From: CAVPCZ01 sp963779225
GTDB taxonomy: Bacteria > Bacteroidota > Ignavibacteria > UBA10030 > UBA6906
DNA: 64,000 nucleotides
Assembly (NCBI GenBank): GCA_963779225.1
Contig: CAVZWW010000003.1
Location: forward strand, 248,001 to 312,000
Reading direction: 5' to 3'
The notes beneath the pieces are model-generated. The model made no database searches, was not told the origin of the DNA, and saw nothing but the letters and a program-made list of their open reading frames with translations. Positions 26,818 through 33,988 of this stretch are shown piece by piece. Positions within the stretch are counted from its first letter, which is position 1. Each line of letters begins with the position of its first letter. A program made the position numbers and the translations under genes.

Positions 26818-27426
26818 TCACCGCCCGGGCGTAGACACCATTCTGTCCGCCGTGTGTTTCCTCTGAACCACCTCCCGGTCCATCCGGTACACCCGGTCCA
26901 TCGCCGCGGTAAGACGGGGAAAGAGTCCGGCCCGGGCGGTGGACGCCGGGCGCAGATCGGTTGACGCCACCAGCACCGATACTCCCTCGGCACGCAGCTG
27001 TTGCAGCGCCGTGATGCTCCGTTCCAGCGCTCCACGCACTTCAAAGAGCGGCGCCTGTTCGTCATAGAATGTATCAAGCAATCCGAAGATCAGCACGACC
27101 GGCGACTGCTTTGTGCGCACGAATGCCGGAAGCCGTTCGGTGATCACCGCTTCCATCTGGTAGCAGGTGAACGCGCGTGAGACATAGATATTGCGCAGCA
27201 GTTCTCCGGGCGTGCACCGGCCTCCCGCCGTACGCCGGGCAAATTCCGCAAGCCCGTACAGATCAAACCGGTTGCTCCCATCCACCAGCGTCACCGGCAC
27301 GCCGCTCAGCAACACATGGCCGGCCGCCACAAGAGACAGCCGGAAGACCCCGGGATCGCCGTGTACACAGAACAATTTGCCCGGCGGCGGGGAGCGAAAG
27401 TGCTGAAGCAGCGCTTGAGTTTCCAT
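26818..27426 (-). CDS. RecA/RadA-like ATPase homologue with degenerate P-loop
   Basis: 202 residues with the RecA/RadA core outline: a first strand and loop HGDPGVFRLSL where a Walker A GxxxxGKT would be (no Lys-Thr), the VTLVDGSNRFDLYGLAEFAR strand-helix, the conserved VSRAFTCYQMEAVI segment, and a hydrophobic VVLIFGLLDTFYDE strand in the Walker B position. The lack of the P-loop Lys suggests that it does not hydrolyse ATP in the normal way. It lacks the N-terminal DNA-binding domain of RadA. Its position between the zinc protein and the small helical protein, in one direction with polB2, implies a shared DNA-repair function, perhaps as a loading or filament-contact factor. Confidence 0.8.
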   Translation of the reverse strand: METQALLQHFRSPPPGKLFCVHGDPGVFRLSLVAAGHVLLSGVPVTLVDGSNRFDLYGLAEFARRTAGGRCTPGELLRNIYVSRAFTCYQMEAVITERLPAFVRTKQSPVVLIFGLLDTFYDEQAPLFEVRGALERSITALQQLRAEGVSVLVASTDLRPASTARAGLFPRLTAAMDRVYRMDREVVQRKHTADRMVSTPGR

Positions 27427-27501
27427 GGTGGTTCAACCGCCCTGACGCCGGGGCGCCGGCACTGTTCGGGAAAAAATGATGCGGCGTTCGGGCGGCACAT
27501 G

Positions 27502-27732
27502 TCATCCCACCAATCCGTACCCGCGTGCAGCGCATTCGCCGCACAATCCTTCCGGATCCGCCGTACGCCGCATGGAGCACTCGCGGCAAACCGTCAGGTG
27601 CGCCTCCAGGCATATCCGGCAATGAGGTTCGCCGTACAGGGCCTCATCTACGAGGCCGTAAAACTCCGCCACCTCGTGTACGCCCATCGGACGTTCACAC
27701 ACGCAACAACAACCGCGCTGTACAATGTCCAT
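27502..27732 (-). CDS. CxxC zinc-binding protein, first gene of the PolB2 cassette
   Basis: 76 residues with four CxxC pairs (Cys9/12, 38/41, 49/52, 64/67), enough for two zinc sites in a double zinc-ribbon or treble-clef arrangement. It begins at the ATG at 27732 with GGGAG a few bases upstream. A promoter with operators lies 45-97 bp upstream. It is separated by 75 bp from the RecA-like gene in the same direction. It could be a DNA- or protein-binding regulator of the cassette or a structural subunit. I do not recognise a named family. Confidence 0.7.
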   Translation of the reverse strand: MDIVQRGCCCVCERPMGVHEVAEFYGLVDEALYGEPHCRICLEAHLTVCRECSMRRTADPEGLCGECAARGYGLVG

Positions 27733-27776
27733 ATTCGCTCCCGCTCTCAGTGATACAGGTCGCCCTGCGCACTTCC

Positions 27777-27805
27777 AGGATACGACATTTTTGTCGTCTT
27801 GTCAA
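27777..27805 (-). promoter_or_regulatory. Promoter of the PolB2 cassette (-35 TTGACA, 17 bp, -10 TATCCT)
   Basis: On the minus strand the -35 hexamer TTGACA (27800-27805) is a perfect match to the sigma-70 consensus. A 17-bp spacer leads to TATCCT (27777-27782). Transcription would start near 27770, giving a leader of about 38 bases before the ATG at 27732. A palindrome fills the spacer, so a bound repressor would block polymerase. Confidence 0.75.
27782..27797. promoter_or_regulatory. Operator 1: 16-bp palindrome within the promoter spacer
   Basis: ACGACA-TTTT-TGTCGT is a perfect 6+6 palindrome with a 4-bp centre. It lies between the -35 and -10 boxes of the cassette promoter. This position is typical of repressors that exclude RNA polymerase. 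The cognate regulator is not known; LexA of this lineage is one candidate because the operon encodes damage-tolerance-type proteins. Confidence 0.75.
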
Positions 27806-27813
27806 GAACAAAA

Positions 27814-27829
27814 ACAACAAATTTGTCGT
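27814..27829. promoter_or_regulatory. Operator 2: near-identical palindrome 32 bp upstream
   Basis: ACAACAAATTTGTCGT matches operator 1 at 13 of 16 positions and is palindromic apart from one base pair. Its centre is exactly 32 bp from the centre of operator 1, close to three helical turns, so two dimers would bind the same face of the DNA. It lies just upstream of the -35 box. Confidence 0.7.
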
Positions 27830-27901
27830 CTCCCCGTCTTTGATTCTCACCGGGGGTTTTCCTATCTTTCGCGCACACCCCACCACCGATGAAGGACCGC
27901 C

Positions 27902-28654
27902 ATGGAAGAACACGCCACCCGGGAAACGGTCAAACCGTTTTCTTTCACCGAAAAACTGTCCGGGATCTTCGCCGCACCCGGCGAACTCTTTGAGAATGTC
28001 CGGCAAACCGGCAAAAGCCCCGGCAACTGGGTTCTCCCCTCCATCATCTTCATCATCGTCGCCGTCCTGATGAGCCAGCTGATGCTCACCAATGCTTCGC
28101 TGGTCGACCAGCTGGGCACCATCATGCGTAAAGGTATCGATGAGGCGGTCGCCAAGGGAAGCATGACCGCGCAACAGGCGGAGCAGGCCGCCGCGTTCAT
28201 GAAACCGGACTCCATGATCTTCCGCATTCAACAGGTGGTGGGCATCGTCATCATCACGCCGATCGCCCTCTTCCTCCTCTCCCTGGTCTACTGGCTCCTC
28301 GGCAAATGGGGCATGAACGCCACCGCACCCTACATGAAAGTGGTGGAGATTGTCGGACTGACCATATTCATTACCTGCCTGGAGAGTATCGTCACCACAC
28401 TCCTGATGTTCTCCATGGACTCCATCTTCGCCACTCCCAGTCTGGGCCTGTTTGTCACAGACTTCGACATCGAGAACAAACTCCACATCGCACTGTCGAA
28501 GGTGAATATCTTCACCATCTGGGACCTCGCCGTCGTGAGTATCGGTCTGTCAAAGCTCTTCCAGCGCGATCTGCCCAAGGTGCTCGTCCTCGTCTTCGCA
28601 CTCTGGGTCGTCTGGTCGGTGTTCACCGTGCTGATGGGCATCCGGCTCGGCTGA
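27902..28654 (+). CDS. Yip1-domain integral membrane protein
   Basis: 250 residues with a cytosolic N-terminus (about 1-45) and five or so membrane helices (about 46-66, 114-136, 148-172, 205-222 and 230-248). The opening FSFTEKLSGIFAAPGELFENV is typical of bacterial Yip1-family proteins, whose role is poorly known but may involve membrane organisation. It is divergent from the PolB2 cassette and separated from it by 169 bp that include the operators, so it could respond to the same regulator. It is followed by a DUF72 gene at 17 bp. Confidence 0.8.
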   Translation: MEEHATRETVKPFSFTEKLSGIFAAPGELFENVRQTGKSPGNWVLPSIIFIIVAVLMSQLMLTNASLVDQLGTIMRKGIDEAVAKGSMTAQQAEQAAAFMKPDSMIFRIQQVVGIVIITPIALFLLSLVYWLLGKWGMNATAPYMKVVEIVGLTIFITCLESIVTTLLMFSMDSIFATPSLGLFVTDFDIENKLHIALSKVNIFTIWDLAVVSIGLSKLFQRDLPKVLVLVFALWVVWSVFTVLMGIRLG

Positions 28655-28671
28655 GAAACAGAGGAAGGCTC

Positions 28672-29679
28672 GTGGCAAAAAGAAACACGACCGCCCGGCG
28701 CGCACCACTGCCTCTGTTCGCACAGGGAGAGGATGAGCCCCCCGCGTCAGCGTACGTCCGCACCAATGCCCCGCGGTTACACCGGTGGGCGGAACGGGGA
28801 ATCTTCTTCGGCAGTTCGTCCTGGAAATACCCCGGATGGACAGGGATGGTGTACAACCGCCACTACCCCTCGCAACGTGTCTTCGAGCAGACATGCCTGG
28901 CCGAATACGCCACGGTCTTCCCCACCGTGTGCGCCGACTTTGCCCTCTACGACTTTCCCGGGGCACGTGTGGTGCAGGCTCTCTATGACGAAACGCCGGA
29001 ACAGTTCACGGTCTCGTTCAAAGTCACCGACCGTATCACCGTGAAACGATATCCGAGACTGCCACGGTATGGGGCCAATGCCGGACAGGACAACCCGGAT
29101 TTCCTCAATGTGTCGCTCTTCGAGGACGCCTTCCTCCGGCCGCTTGAAGCACTGAAGCAGAAACGCGGAGCGGTAATCTTTGAGTTTTCCACTTTCTCTC
29201 CGGCCTCCGGCATCACCGCCCCGGTGTTTCCTGATGTGCTCGGGAAATTTCTGGCCCGGTTGCCCGCAGGGATCGCCTATTGCGTTGAGATACGCAATCA
29301 GGAATTTCTGACGCCGGAGTACCTGGCGATGCTGGCATCGCACGGGGTTGCGCATGTACTCAACAACTGGACGCGGATGCCCCCGGTGATCGAGCAGATA
29401 CGGCTGCCGGATGTGCTCACGGCCCCTTTCACTGTTGTGCGGGCATTGCTGAAACCGGGACGCACCTACCAGGAAGCCGTGGAACGGTTTCAACCGTACG
29501 AATATATTAAAGAAGAAAACCCCGAATTGCGGCTCGGTCTCGCCGCAACAGTCACACGCTGTATGGCCGAAGGGAAAAAAGCGTACGTGTATGTGAACAA
29601 CCGCGCTGAAGGCAACTCCCCAAAAACTATCGAGGCGATCCTTGACATCCTTGACTCCTATCCCGTCGAAAAGCTCTGA
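28672..29679 (+). CDS. DUF72-family TIM-barrel protein
   Basis: 335 residues, starting at a GTG at 28672 with GAGGAAGG upstream; an in-frame extension upstream overlaps the Yip1 gene and has no ribosome site. The IFFGSSSWKYPGW segment near the N-terminus, FTVSFKVTDRITVKRYP and CVEIRNQEFL are hallmark DUF72 strands. The C-terminal YVYVNNRAEGNSPKTI is also typical. The family has a TIM-barrel fold and is often found near DNA-repair genes, but no activity is established. It is probably cotranscribed with the upstream Yip1 gene. Confidence 0.85.
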   Translation: MAKRNTTARRAPLPLFAQGEDEPPASAYVRTNAPRLHRWAERGIFFGSSSWKYPGWTGMVYNRHYPSQRVFEQTCLAEYATVFPTVCADFALYDFPGARVVQALYDETPEQFTVSFKVTDRITVKRYPRLPRYGANAGQDNPDFLNVSLFEDAFLRPLEALKQKRGAVIFEFSTFSPASGITAPVFPDVLGKFLARLPAGIAYCVEIRNQEFLTPEYLAMLASHGVAHVLNNWTRMPPVIEQIRLPDVLTAPFTVVRALLKPGRTYQEAVERFQPYEYIKEENPELRLGLAATVTRCMAEGKKAYVYVNNRAEGNSPKTIEAILDILDSYPVEKL

Positions 29680-30019
29680 CCAGCAGGAGAACCGCGGGGA
29701 CGTTCCTCAGGAGCCGCGCGGGAAATCTCTTATTCATCCGCTTGCCGCATTGGTCCTGATGGTGATCGACGCACTCTGGACCATGGCCGATTGGGCAACG
29801 GTCGCCTGGATCTTCACCATCCCCCTCTCGTTCTTTGCGGTCTTTCTCCCGGCCTTCTTCATTCAGAAGCACATGAACAACGACAGCGCGGGAAAAGCGA
29901 TGGCGGTGTCCGCGTTTCTCGGCATTCTTGCGGCGGTGCCCACACCCATCATGGGCACCACCGTGGGAGCAATTGCCCTCGGCCTCTCCGGACTCCGATC
30001 GCTCCGGTGGGGAAGGTGA
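29642..30019 (+). CDS. Small membrane protein (about 125 aa)
   Basis: 125 residues if started at the TTG at 29642, which overlaps the DUF72 gene by 38 bp; a later alternative start cannot be excluded because no clear ribosome site is present. A polar N-terminus (1-35) is followed by three hydrophobic segments (about 31-53, 57-75 and 86-110) and a basic tail. No enzyme motif. It lies just before the DUF4230 gene and may be an accessory membrane protein. Function unknown. Confidence 0.6.
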   Translation: MTSLTPIPSKSSDQQENRGDVPQEPRGKSLIHPLAALVLMVIDALWTMADWATVAWIFTIPLSFFAVFLPAFFIQKHMNNDSAGKAMAVSAFLGILAAVPTPIMGTTVGAIALGLSGLRSLRWGR

Positions 30020-30023
30020 ACCG

Positions 30024-30692
30024 ATGACCATCCCGCACGACGGCAATCATACCGGGAAGAACCGGACCGCGACGATAGTGTTGATCGCAGGGATCGTTCT
30101 CACACTCCTTCTCGCGGGTGCAGGGGTGACCGCGTACTTCATTATTGTCAAGGCTCCCGCCGATCTGGCACGGCGGACCGCGGAAAGTATCCGCGAAGTG
30201 TTCGATTTCACACCGCGCGTGACCCTGAACGAAACCGTGATGATCGCCGAGAACACGCCAATTCTGGAGGTGGCGACCGTCTCCCGTTCCCTTGTGGTCC
30301 ATCACCGATGGTCCCATACATGGCTCGGCAGTACAAAGACCCTGGAACTCCGCGGTTCGTTCACCGCCAAGGCCGGGTTTGATCTACACGAACCTTTTAC
30401 GATCGATATCCAGCGCTCCCCGCTGCGCGTGGTCGCCCGGATGCCCGCCCCGAAGCTCCTCTCGGTGCAGATGGACTCTTTTCAGGTCATCGCGGACGAA
30501 AGCGGCTGGTGGAACCGGATCACCGAAAAAGACCGGACGGAAGGGGTACGCACGCTGCAGGCGCGTGCGCGGGACCAGTCAGAGGCGTCGGGCATCCTGC
30601 TGGAAGCGCGCCGCTCAGCCGAAGACCGGATCCGGGAAGTGATAGAGCGGAACGGCGACGTGGTGGTGTTTCCTTCCCCGGAGATGCCGTAG
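30024..30692 (+). CDS. DUF4230-like membrane-anchored protein
   Basis: 222 residues from the ATG at 30024 with GGAAGG nearby. An N-terminal membrane helix (about 17-42) is followed by an exported domain with the features of DUF4230 proteins: a beta-rich region (VTLNETVMIAENTPILEV, then LELRGSFTAKAGFDL) and a C-terminal helix with many charged residues. Such proteins are found anchored in the inner membrane of Bacteroidota and Firmicutes without known function. It lies directly against the helicase gene (stop adjacent to its ATG). Confidence 0.7.
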   Translation: MTIPHDGNHTGKNRTATIVLIAGIVLTLLLAGAGVTAYFIIVKAPADLARRTAESIREVFDFTPRVTLNETVMIAENTPILEVATVSRSLVVHHRWSHTWLGSTKTLELRGSFTAKAGFDLHEPFTIDIQRSPLRVVARMPAPKLLSVQMDSFQVIADESGWWNRITEKDRTEGVRTLQARARDQSEASGILLEARRSAEDRIREVIERNGDVVVFPSPEMP

Positions 30693-31679
30693 ATGAAGAA
30701 GTACGTTCTCAGGAAACCACCGGCCGATGGTATCACCCCCGTACCTCCGCGGCAGTTCCAGATCGACTACCGCAATCAGCTGAACCCGGCCCAGTACGCC
30801 GCCGCCAGCTCGGTGAACGGTCCGCATCTGATCATCGCGGGGGCCGGGACCGGTAAAACCCGGACGATCACCTACCGGGTCGCCTATCTCGTCGAGCTGG
30901 GGGTCAAGCCCGAATCGATTCTTCTGCTCACTTTCACGCGCCGCGCCGCCCAGGAAATGCTCCGGCGGGCATCCATGCTGCTCGATGCGCGCTGTGAACG
31001 GGTGTCGGGCGGCACCTTCCATTCGTTCGCCAACCTGATTCTCCGTCAGTACGCCCCTCTGCTGAAGTACGAATCATCGTTCACCATTCTGGACCAGGCC
31101 GACGCGGAGGATGTCATCAACCTGCTCCGCACCCGGAGGAAACTGGACACACGCGAACGGCGCTTTCCGCGAAAGCAGACACTGCTGGACATCTTCTCGC
31201 GGGCCGTGAACACCGTGCACACCATCCACGACGTCCTGAAAGAAGAATACCCGCACTTCGAAGACCTTCTCGCGGATATTCAACAATTGCACGCTGCATA
31301 TGAGGAGTACAAGGCCCGGCACAATCTGATGGACTATGACGATTTGCTGGTACTCCTCCGCGTTTTGCTCCGCGACCACGAACATGTGCGCAGGAAGCTC
31401 GCAGACCGGTACAAATACATCATGGTGGACGAGTATCAGGACACGAACAGGATTCAGGGCGAGATCGTGCACCTGCTCGGCGGAGCACACAGCAATGTGA
31501 TGGTGGTGGGCGACGATGCCCAGGCGATCTATTCGTTCCGGGGCGCCACTGTCCGCAACATCCTGGAATTCCCCGAGGCCTATCCCGGTTGTACGGTGAT
31601 CAAGCTGGAAGAGAACTATCGCAGCACACAGCCGATCCTCACTCTGACCAACGAGATCCTGCGGAGAGCACGGGAGTGA
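30693..31679 (+). pseudogene. UvrD/PcrA-type helicase, N-terminal half (motifs I-IV)
   Basis: 328 residues holding helicase motif I AGAGTGKT (49-56), Ia LLLTFTRRAA, II DEYQDTN, III GDDAQAIYSFRGA and IV LEENYRST. It ends with NEILRRARE and a stop where intact SF1 helicases continue into domain 2B. The rest of the protein is found from about 32619 to 33656, on the far side of a homocysteine methyltransferase gene. The stop TGA overlaps the GTG start of that inserted gene. Either the helicase is inactivated or it is made as two polypeptides. The two parts join without loss of conserved residues, so the break is recent or tolerated. Confidence 0.85.
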
Positions 31680-32566
31680 CCGGGAACCGTTTCCTGACGC
31701 TGCTTGAGGTTTCTGCGCCGTTGATTCTTGACGGCGCCATGGGGACCGAACTTCAACGGCGCGGAGTTGATACCGGCCTCCCTCTCTGGTCTGCACGGGG
31801 CCTGTCGGAAGCTCCAGAGACAGTCCTGCAGATTCACCAGGACTACATCGACGCCGGAGCGGACATACTTACCGCCAATACGTTCCGGACGACGCACCGC
31901 ACATTCCGGCGCGCCCTTCTTCCCGACCGTTCCGGCGACCAAACGCGCCTGGCAGTTGAGCTGGCCTTCCGCGCGGCCGCGGGTGCACCGGGGAGATCCG
32001 TCCTGGTTGCGGGATCCATGGCCCCGCTCGAGGATTGCTACCGGCCCGATCTCGTGCCTCCCGACGCTGAACTGGAGGAAGAACACGGGGAACAGGCGCG
32101 CCGTCTGGCCGCAGCCGGTGTTGATTTCCTTCTCCTGGAAACCATGGGCACCATCCGGGAAGTCCGCCTCGCAGCCGCGGCGGCAGCGAACACGGGACTG
32201 GACATTGTCGTCAGCTTTCTGTGTGACCGGGAGGGCCGGATGTACGGCGGGGAGCCGCTCTATGATGCCGTCCGTGCCGTCGCCCCCTTCAGGCCGGCGG
32301 CGCTGTCCCTCAACTGCCTGCCGGCGCGTTGTGCCATGCCGGCGGTACGGCAGCTGAAGGCCGGAACCTCACTTCCCTGGGGCATCTATGCGAATGCCGG
32401 CGTTGCCGGGCAGGAACAGGCCGCCGCGCTCGTTCAGGATGTCACACCCGATGAATACGGGCAGCTTGCACTCGGGTGGTGGTGTGAGGGGGCATCGTTC
32501 CTCGGCGGGTGTTGCGGCACGACACCGGAGCACATCGCCGCTCTTTTCCGTCTCAGAACATCATAA
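31676..32566 (+). CDS. Homocysteine S-methyltransferase family protein, inserted in a helicase gene
   Basis: 296-residue zinc-dependent methyltransferase of the BHMT/MmuM type, starting at a GTG that overlaps the helicase stop. It has the N-terminal LILDGAMGTELQRRG, the TANTFRTT loop and the zinc-ligand cysteines in LNCLPARC and GGCCGTTPEHI. It would transfer a methyl group to homocysteine from S-methylmethionine, betaine or methylated corrinoid. The family is usually 290-320 residues, so the gene is complete. It sits inside a UvrD-like coding sequence with no mobile element at its borders, which is unusual. The methyl donor is unknown. Confidence 0.85.
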   Translation: MTGNRFLTLLEVSAPLILDGAMGTELQRRGVDTGLPLWSARGLSEAPETVLQIHQDYIDAGADILTANTFRTTHRTFRRALLPDRSGDQTRLAVELAFRAAAGAPGRSVLVAGSMAPLEDCYRPDLVPPDAELEEEHGEQARRLAAAGVDFLLLETMGTIREVRLAAAAAANTGLDIVVSFLCDREGRMYGGEPLYDAVRAVAPFRPAALSLNCLPARCAMPAVRQLKAGTSLPWGIYANAGVAGQEQAAALVQDVTPDEYGQLALGWWCEGASFLGGCCGTTPEHIAALFRLRTS

Positions 32567-32618
32567 CACGGATGACGGCGGCAGACGGCAGGCAATGCGG
32601 GATGCGGGACCGGAGGCT

Positions 32619-33656
32619 ATGACACGACACAGATATACAAAAGAGCTTTTCACCCGCCGGGCCGGCGGCGAAATGCCCACGATCGTCGTGGCCCAGACGG
32701 AAAACCTGCAGTCACGCTTCGTCGTCCAGAAGGTCCTCGAACACCGCGAACAGGGTGTGGCGCTCAGCGATATCGCCATTCTGTTCCGTTCGAGTTATCT
32801 CTCGTTTGATCTGGAGATCGAACTGAGCAAGGCCAATATCCCGTTTGTGAAATTCGGCGGCTTCAAGTTCATCGAAACCGCACACATCAAGGATCTCGTG
32901 TCGTATCTTCGTGTGATCGAGAATCCCCGCGACGCCGTGGCATGGAACCGGATCCTATTGCTCGTCGACGGCGTGGGACCCCGCACCGCCGAGAAGTTGA
33001 TAGAAGCTCTGGTCGCACGCAGCGTCAACGCAAACGGCGGCGGATCCACGGGGACTCTCCCGGCAATCATGGAACAGCAGCAAAATCTCCCGGAGAACGT
33101 CCGGCGGCTGTTTGACGCGCTCGCCGAGGTTGCCCCGCAACACGTGACACCGGCAGACAAGATCCTGCAGCTTCTGAAATATTACGAACCGGTTTTCCTG
33201 AAGCGCTACGACGATCACAACAAACGCCGGAAGGATCTGGAGATGTTCCAGCAGATCGCCGGGCGCTACCGCGCGTTGAATGCGTTCCTGACCGACCTGA
33301 CACTCGAGCCGGCGAGCGAAAGCGTCGCGGACATTACGCCGACGGACACCGAAGATGAGAAACTCATCCTGTCCACCATTCACAGTGCCAAAGGACTGGA
33401 GTGGAACAGCGTCTTCGTAATCTATGCACTTGAAGGACGATTCCCCAATACCCGGGCGGCAAACAGTGAAGAAGAAATGGAAGAGGAACGGCGCCTGATG
33501 TACGTGGCCTGCACCAGGGCGAAGGAGTTCCTCTATATTACGTATCCGATCAATGTCTACGACCGCGACTCCGGACTCGTCCTTTCAAAACCGTCCCGCT
33601 TCATCGCCGGGATGCCGGAGAACCTGCTTGATACATGGGTCATTGACGAAGAGTAG
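32619..33656 (+). pseudogene. UvrD/PcrA-type helicase, C-terminal half (motifs V-VI)
   Basis: 345 residues from the ATG at 32619 (another in-frame ATG is at 32595). From Tyr at 32634 it carries the expected continuation YTKELFTRRAGG, domain 2B, motif V LSTIHSAKGLEW and motif VI EERRLMYVACTRAKEFL. It is the partner of the half ending at 31679. There is no obvious ribosome site, so if translated it may depend on coupling to the methyltransferase gene. If both halves associate, a functional two-subunit helicase is possible; otherwise this is a remnant. Confidence 0.8.
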
Positions 33657-33665
33657 AACCGACGG

Positions 33666-33863
33666 ATGACATCACTCGTGCACTCTTTCCAGCGACATCT
33701 CCGGCTCTGTGCGTATCTGGTGCTGTGCCTCTCACAGTCCACCGTTAATGCCATTATGCAGGGCGGGCAGGGATTCCTCTGGTTCGGCACGAACGGCACA
33801 GACCGGGACCGGCTCTCCCCCCCAGCCGGGCACTCACTTCCTCTGCAAGACATTCATAAATAA
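33666..33863 (+). pseudogene. Remnant of a two-component-regulator propeller (Reg_prop) protein
   Basis: A 65-codon frame beginning 9 bp after the helicase with a signal-peptide-like start (LCAYLVLCLSQ) running into STVNAIMQGGQGFLWFGTNG. That last segment is the typical first blade of the propeller domain of hybrid two-component sensors, which normally run past 800 residues. Here it ends after one blade, and nothing more of the family follows before the next gene, so it is a 5' remnant of a deleted gene. A true short protein is unlikely. The region 33864-33988 holds only the palindrome and leader of the next gene. Confidence 0.55.
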
Positions 33864-33876
33864 CAGTTTGCGGATA

Positions 33877-33894
33877 TACCATATTCATGGTATT
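33877..33894. promoter_or_regulatory. Palindrome ATACCAT-N4-ATGGTAT upstream of a T9SS-secreted protein gene
   Basis: A perfect 7-bp inverted repeat with a 4-bp centre, about 95 bp before the ATG at 33989. AT-rich against a GC-rich background. It could be an operator or activator site. No terminator-like T-run follows. A -10-like element is not clear. Confidence 0.5.
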
Positions 33895-33988
33895 GTCTTT
33901 CCCTTCATCCTCCCCTATCTTGATCCCAGCAAGAACAGCATCCTCACCCTGCGGGGTGGGCGAGAACGAGTGAACAAGGGAGGCCAAA

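Noticed and set aside
31677..32630. Intein or group I/II intron interrupting the helicase
   Set aside because: The inserted DNA encodes a complete methyltransferase with its own start and stop, without splicing motifs, and in-frame stops separate the helicase halves.
30693..33656. Mobile element or prophage around the split helicase
   Set aside because: No transposase, integrase, terminal inverted repeat or clear target duplication is visible at either junction.
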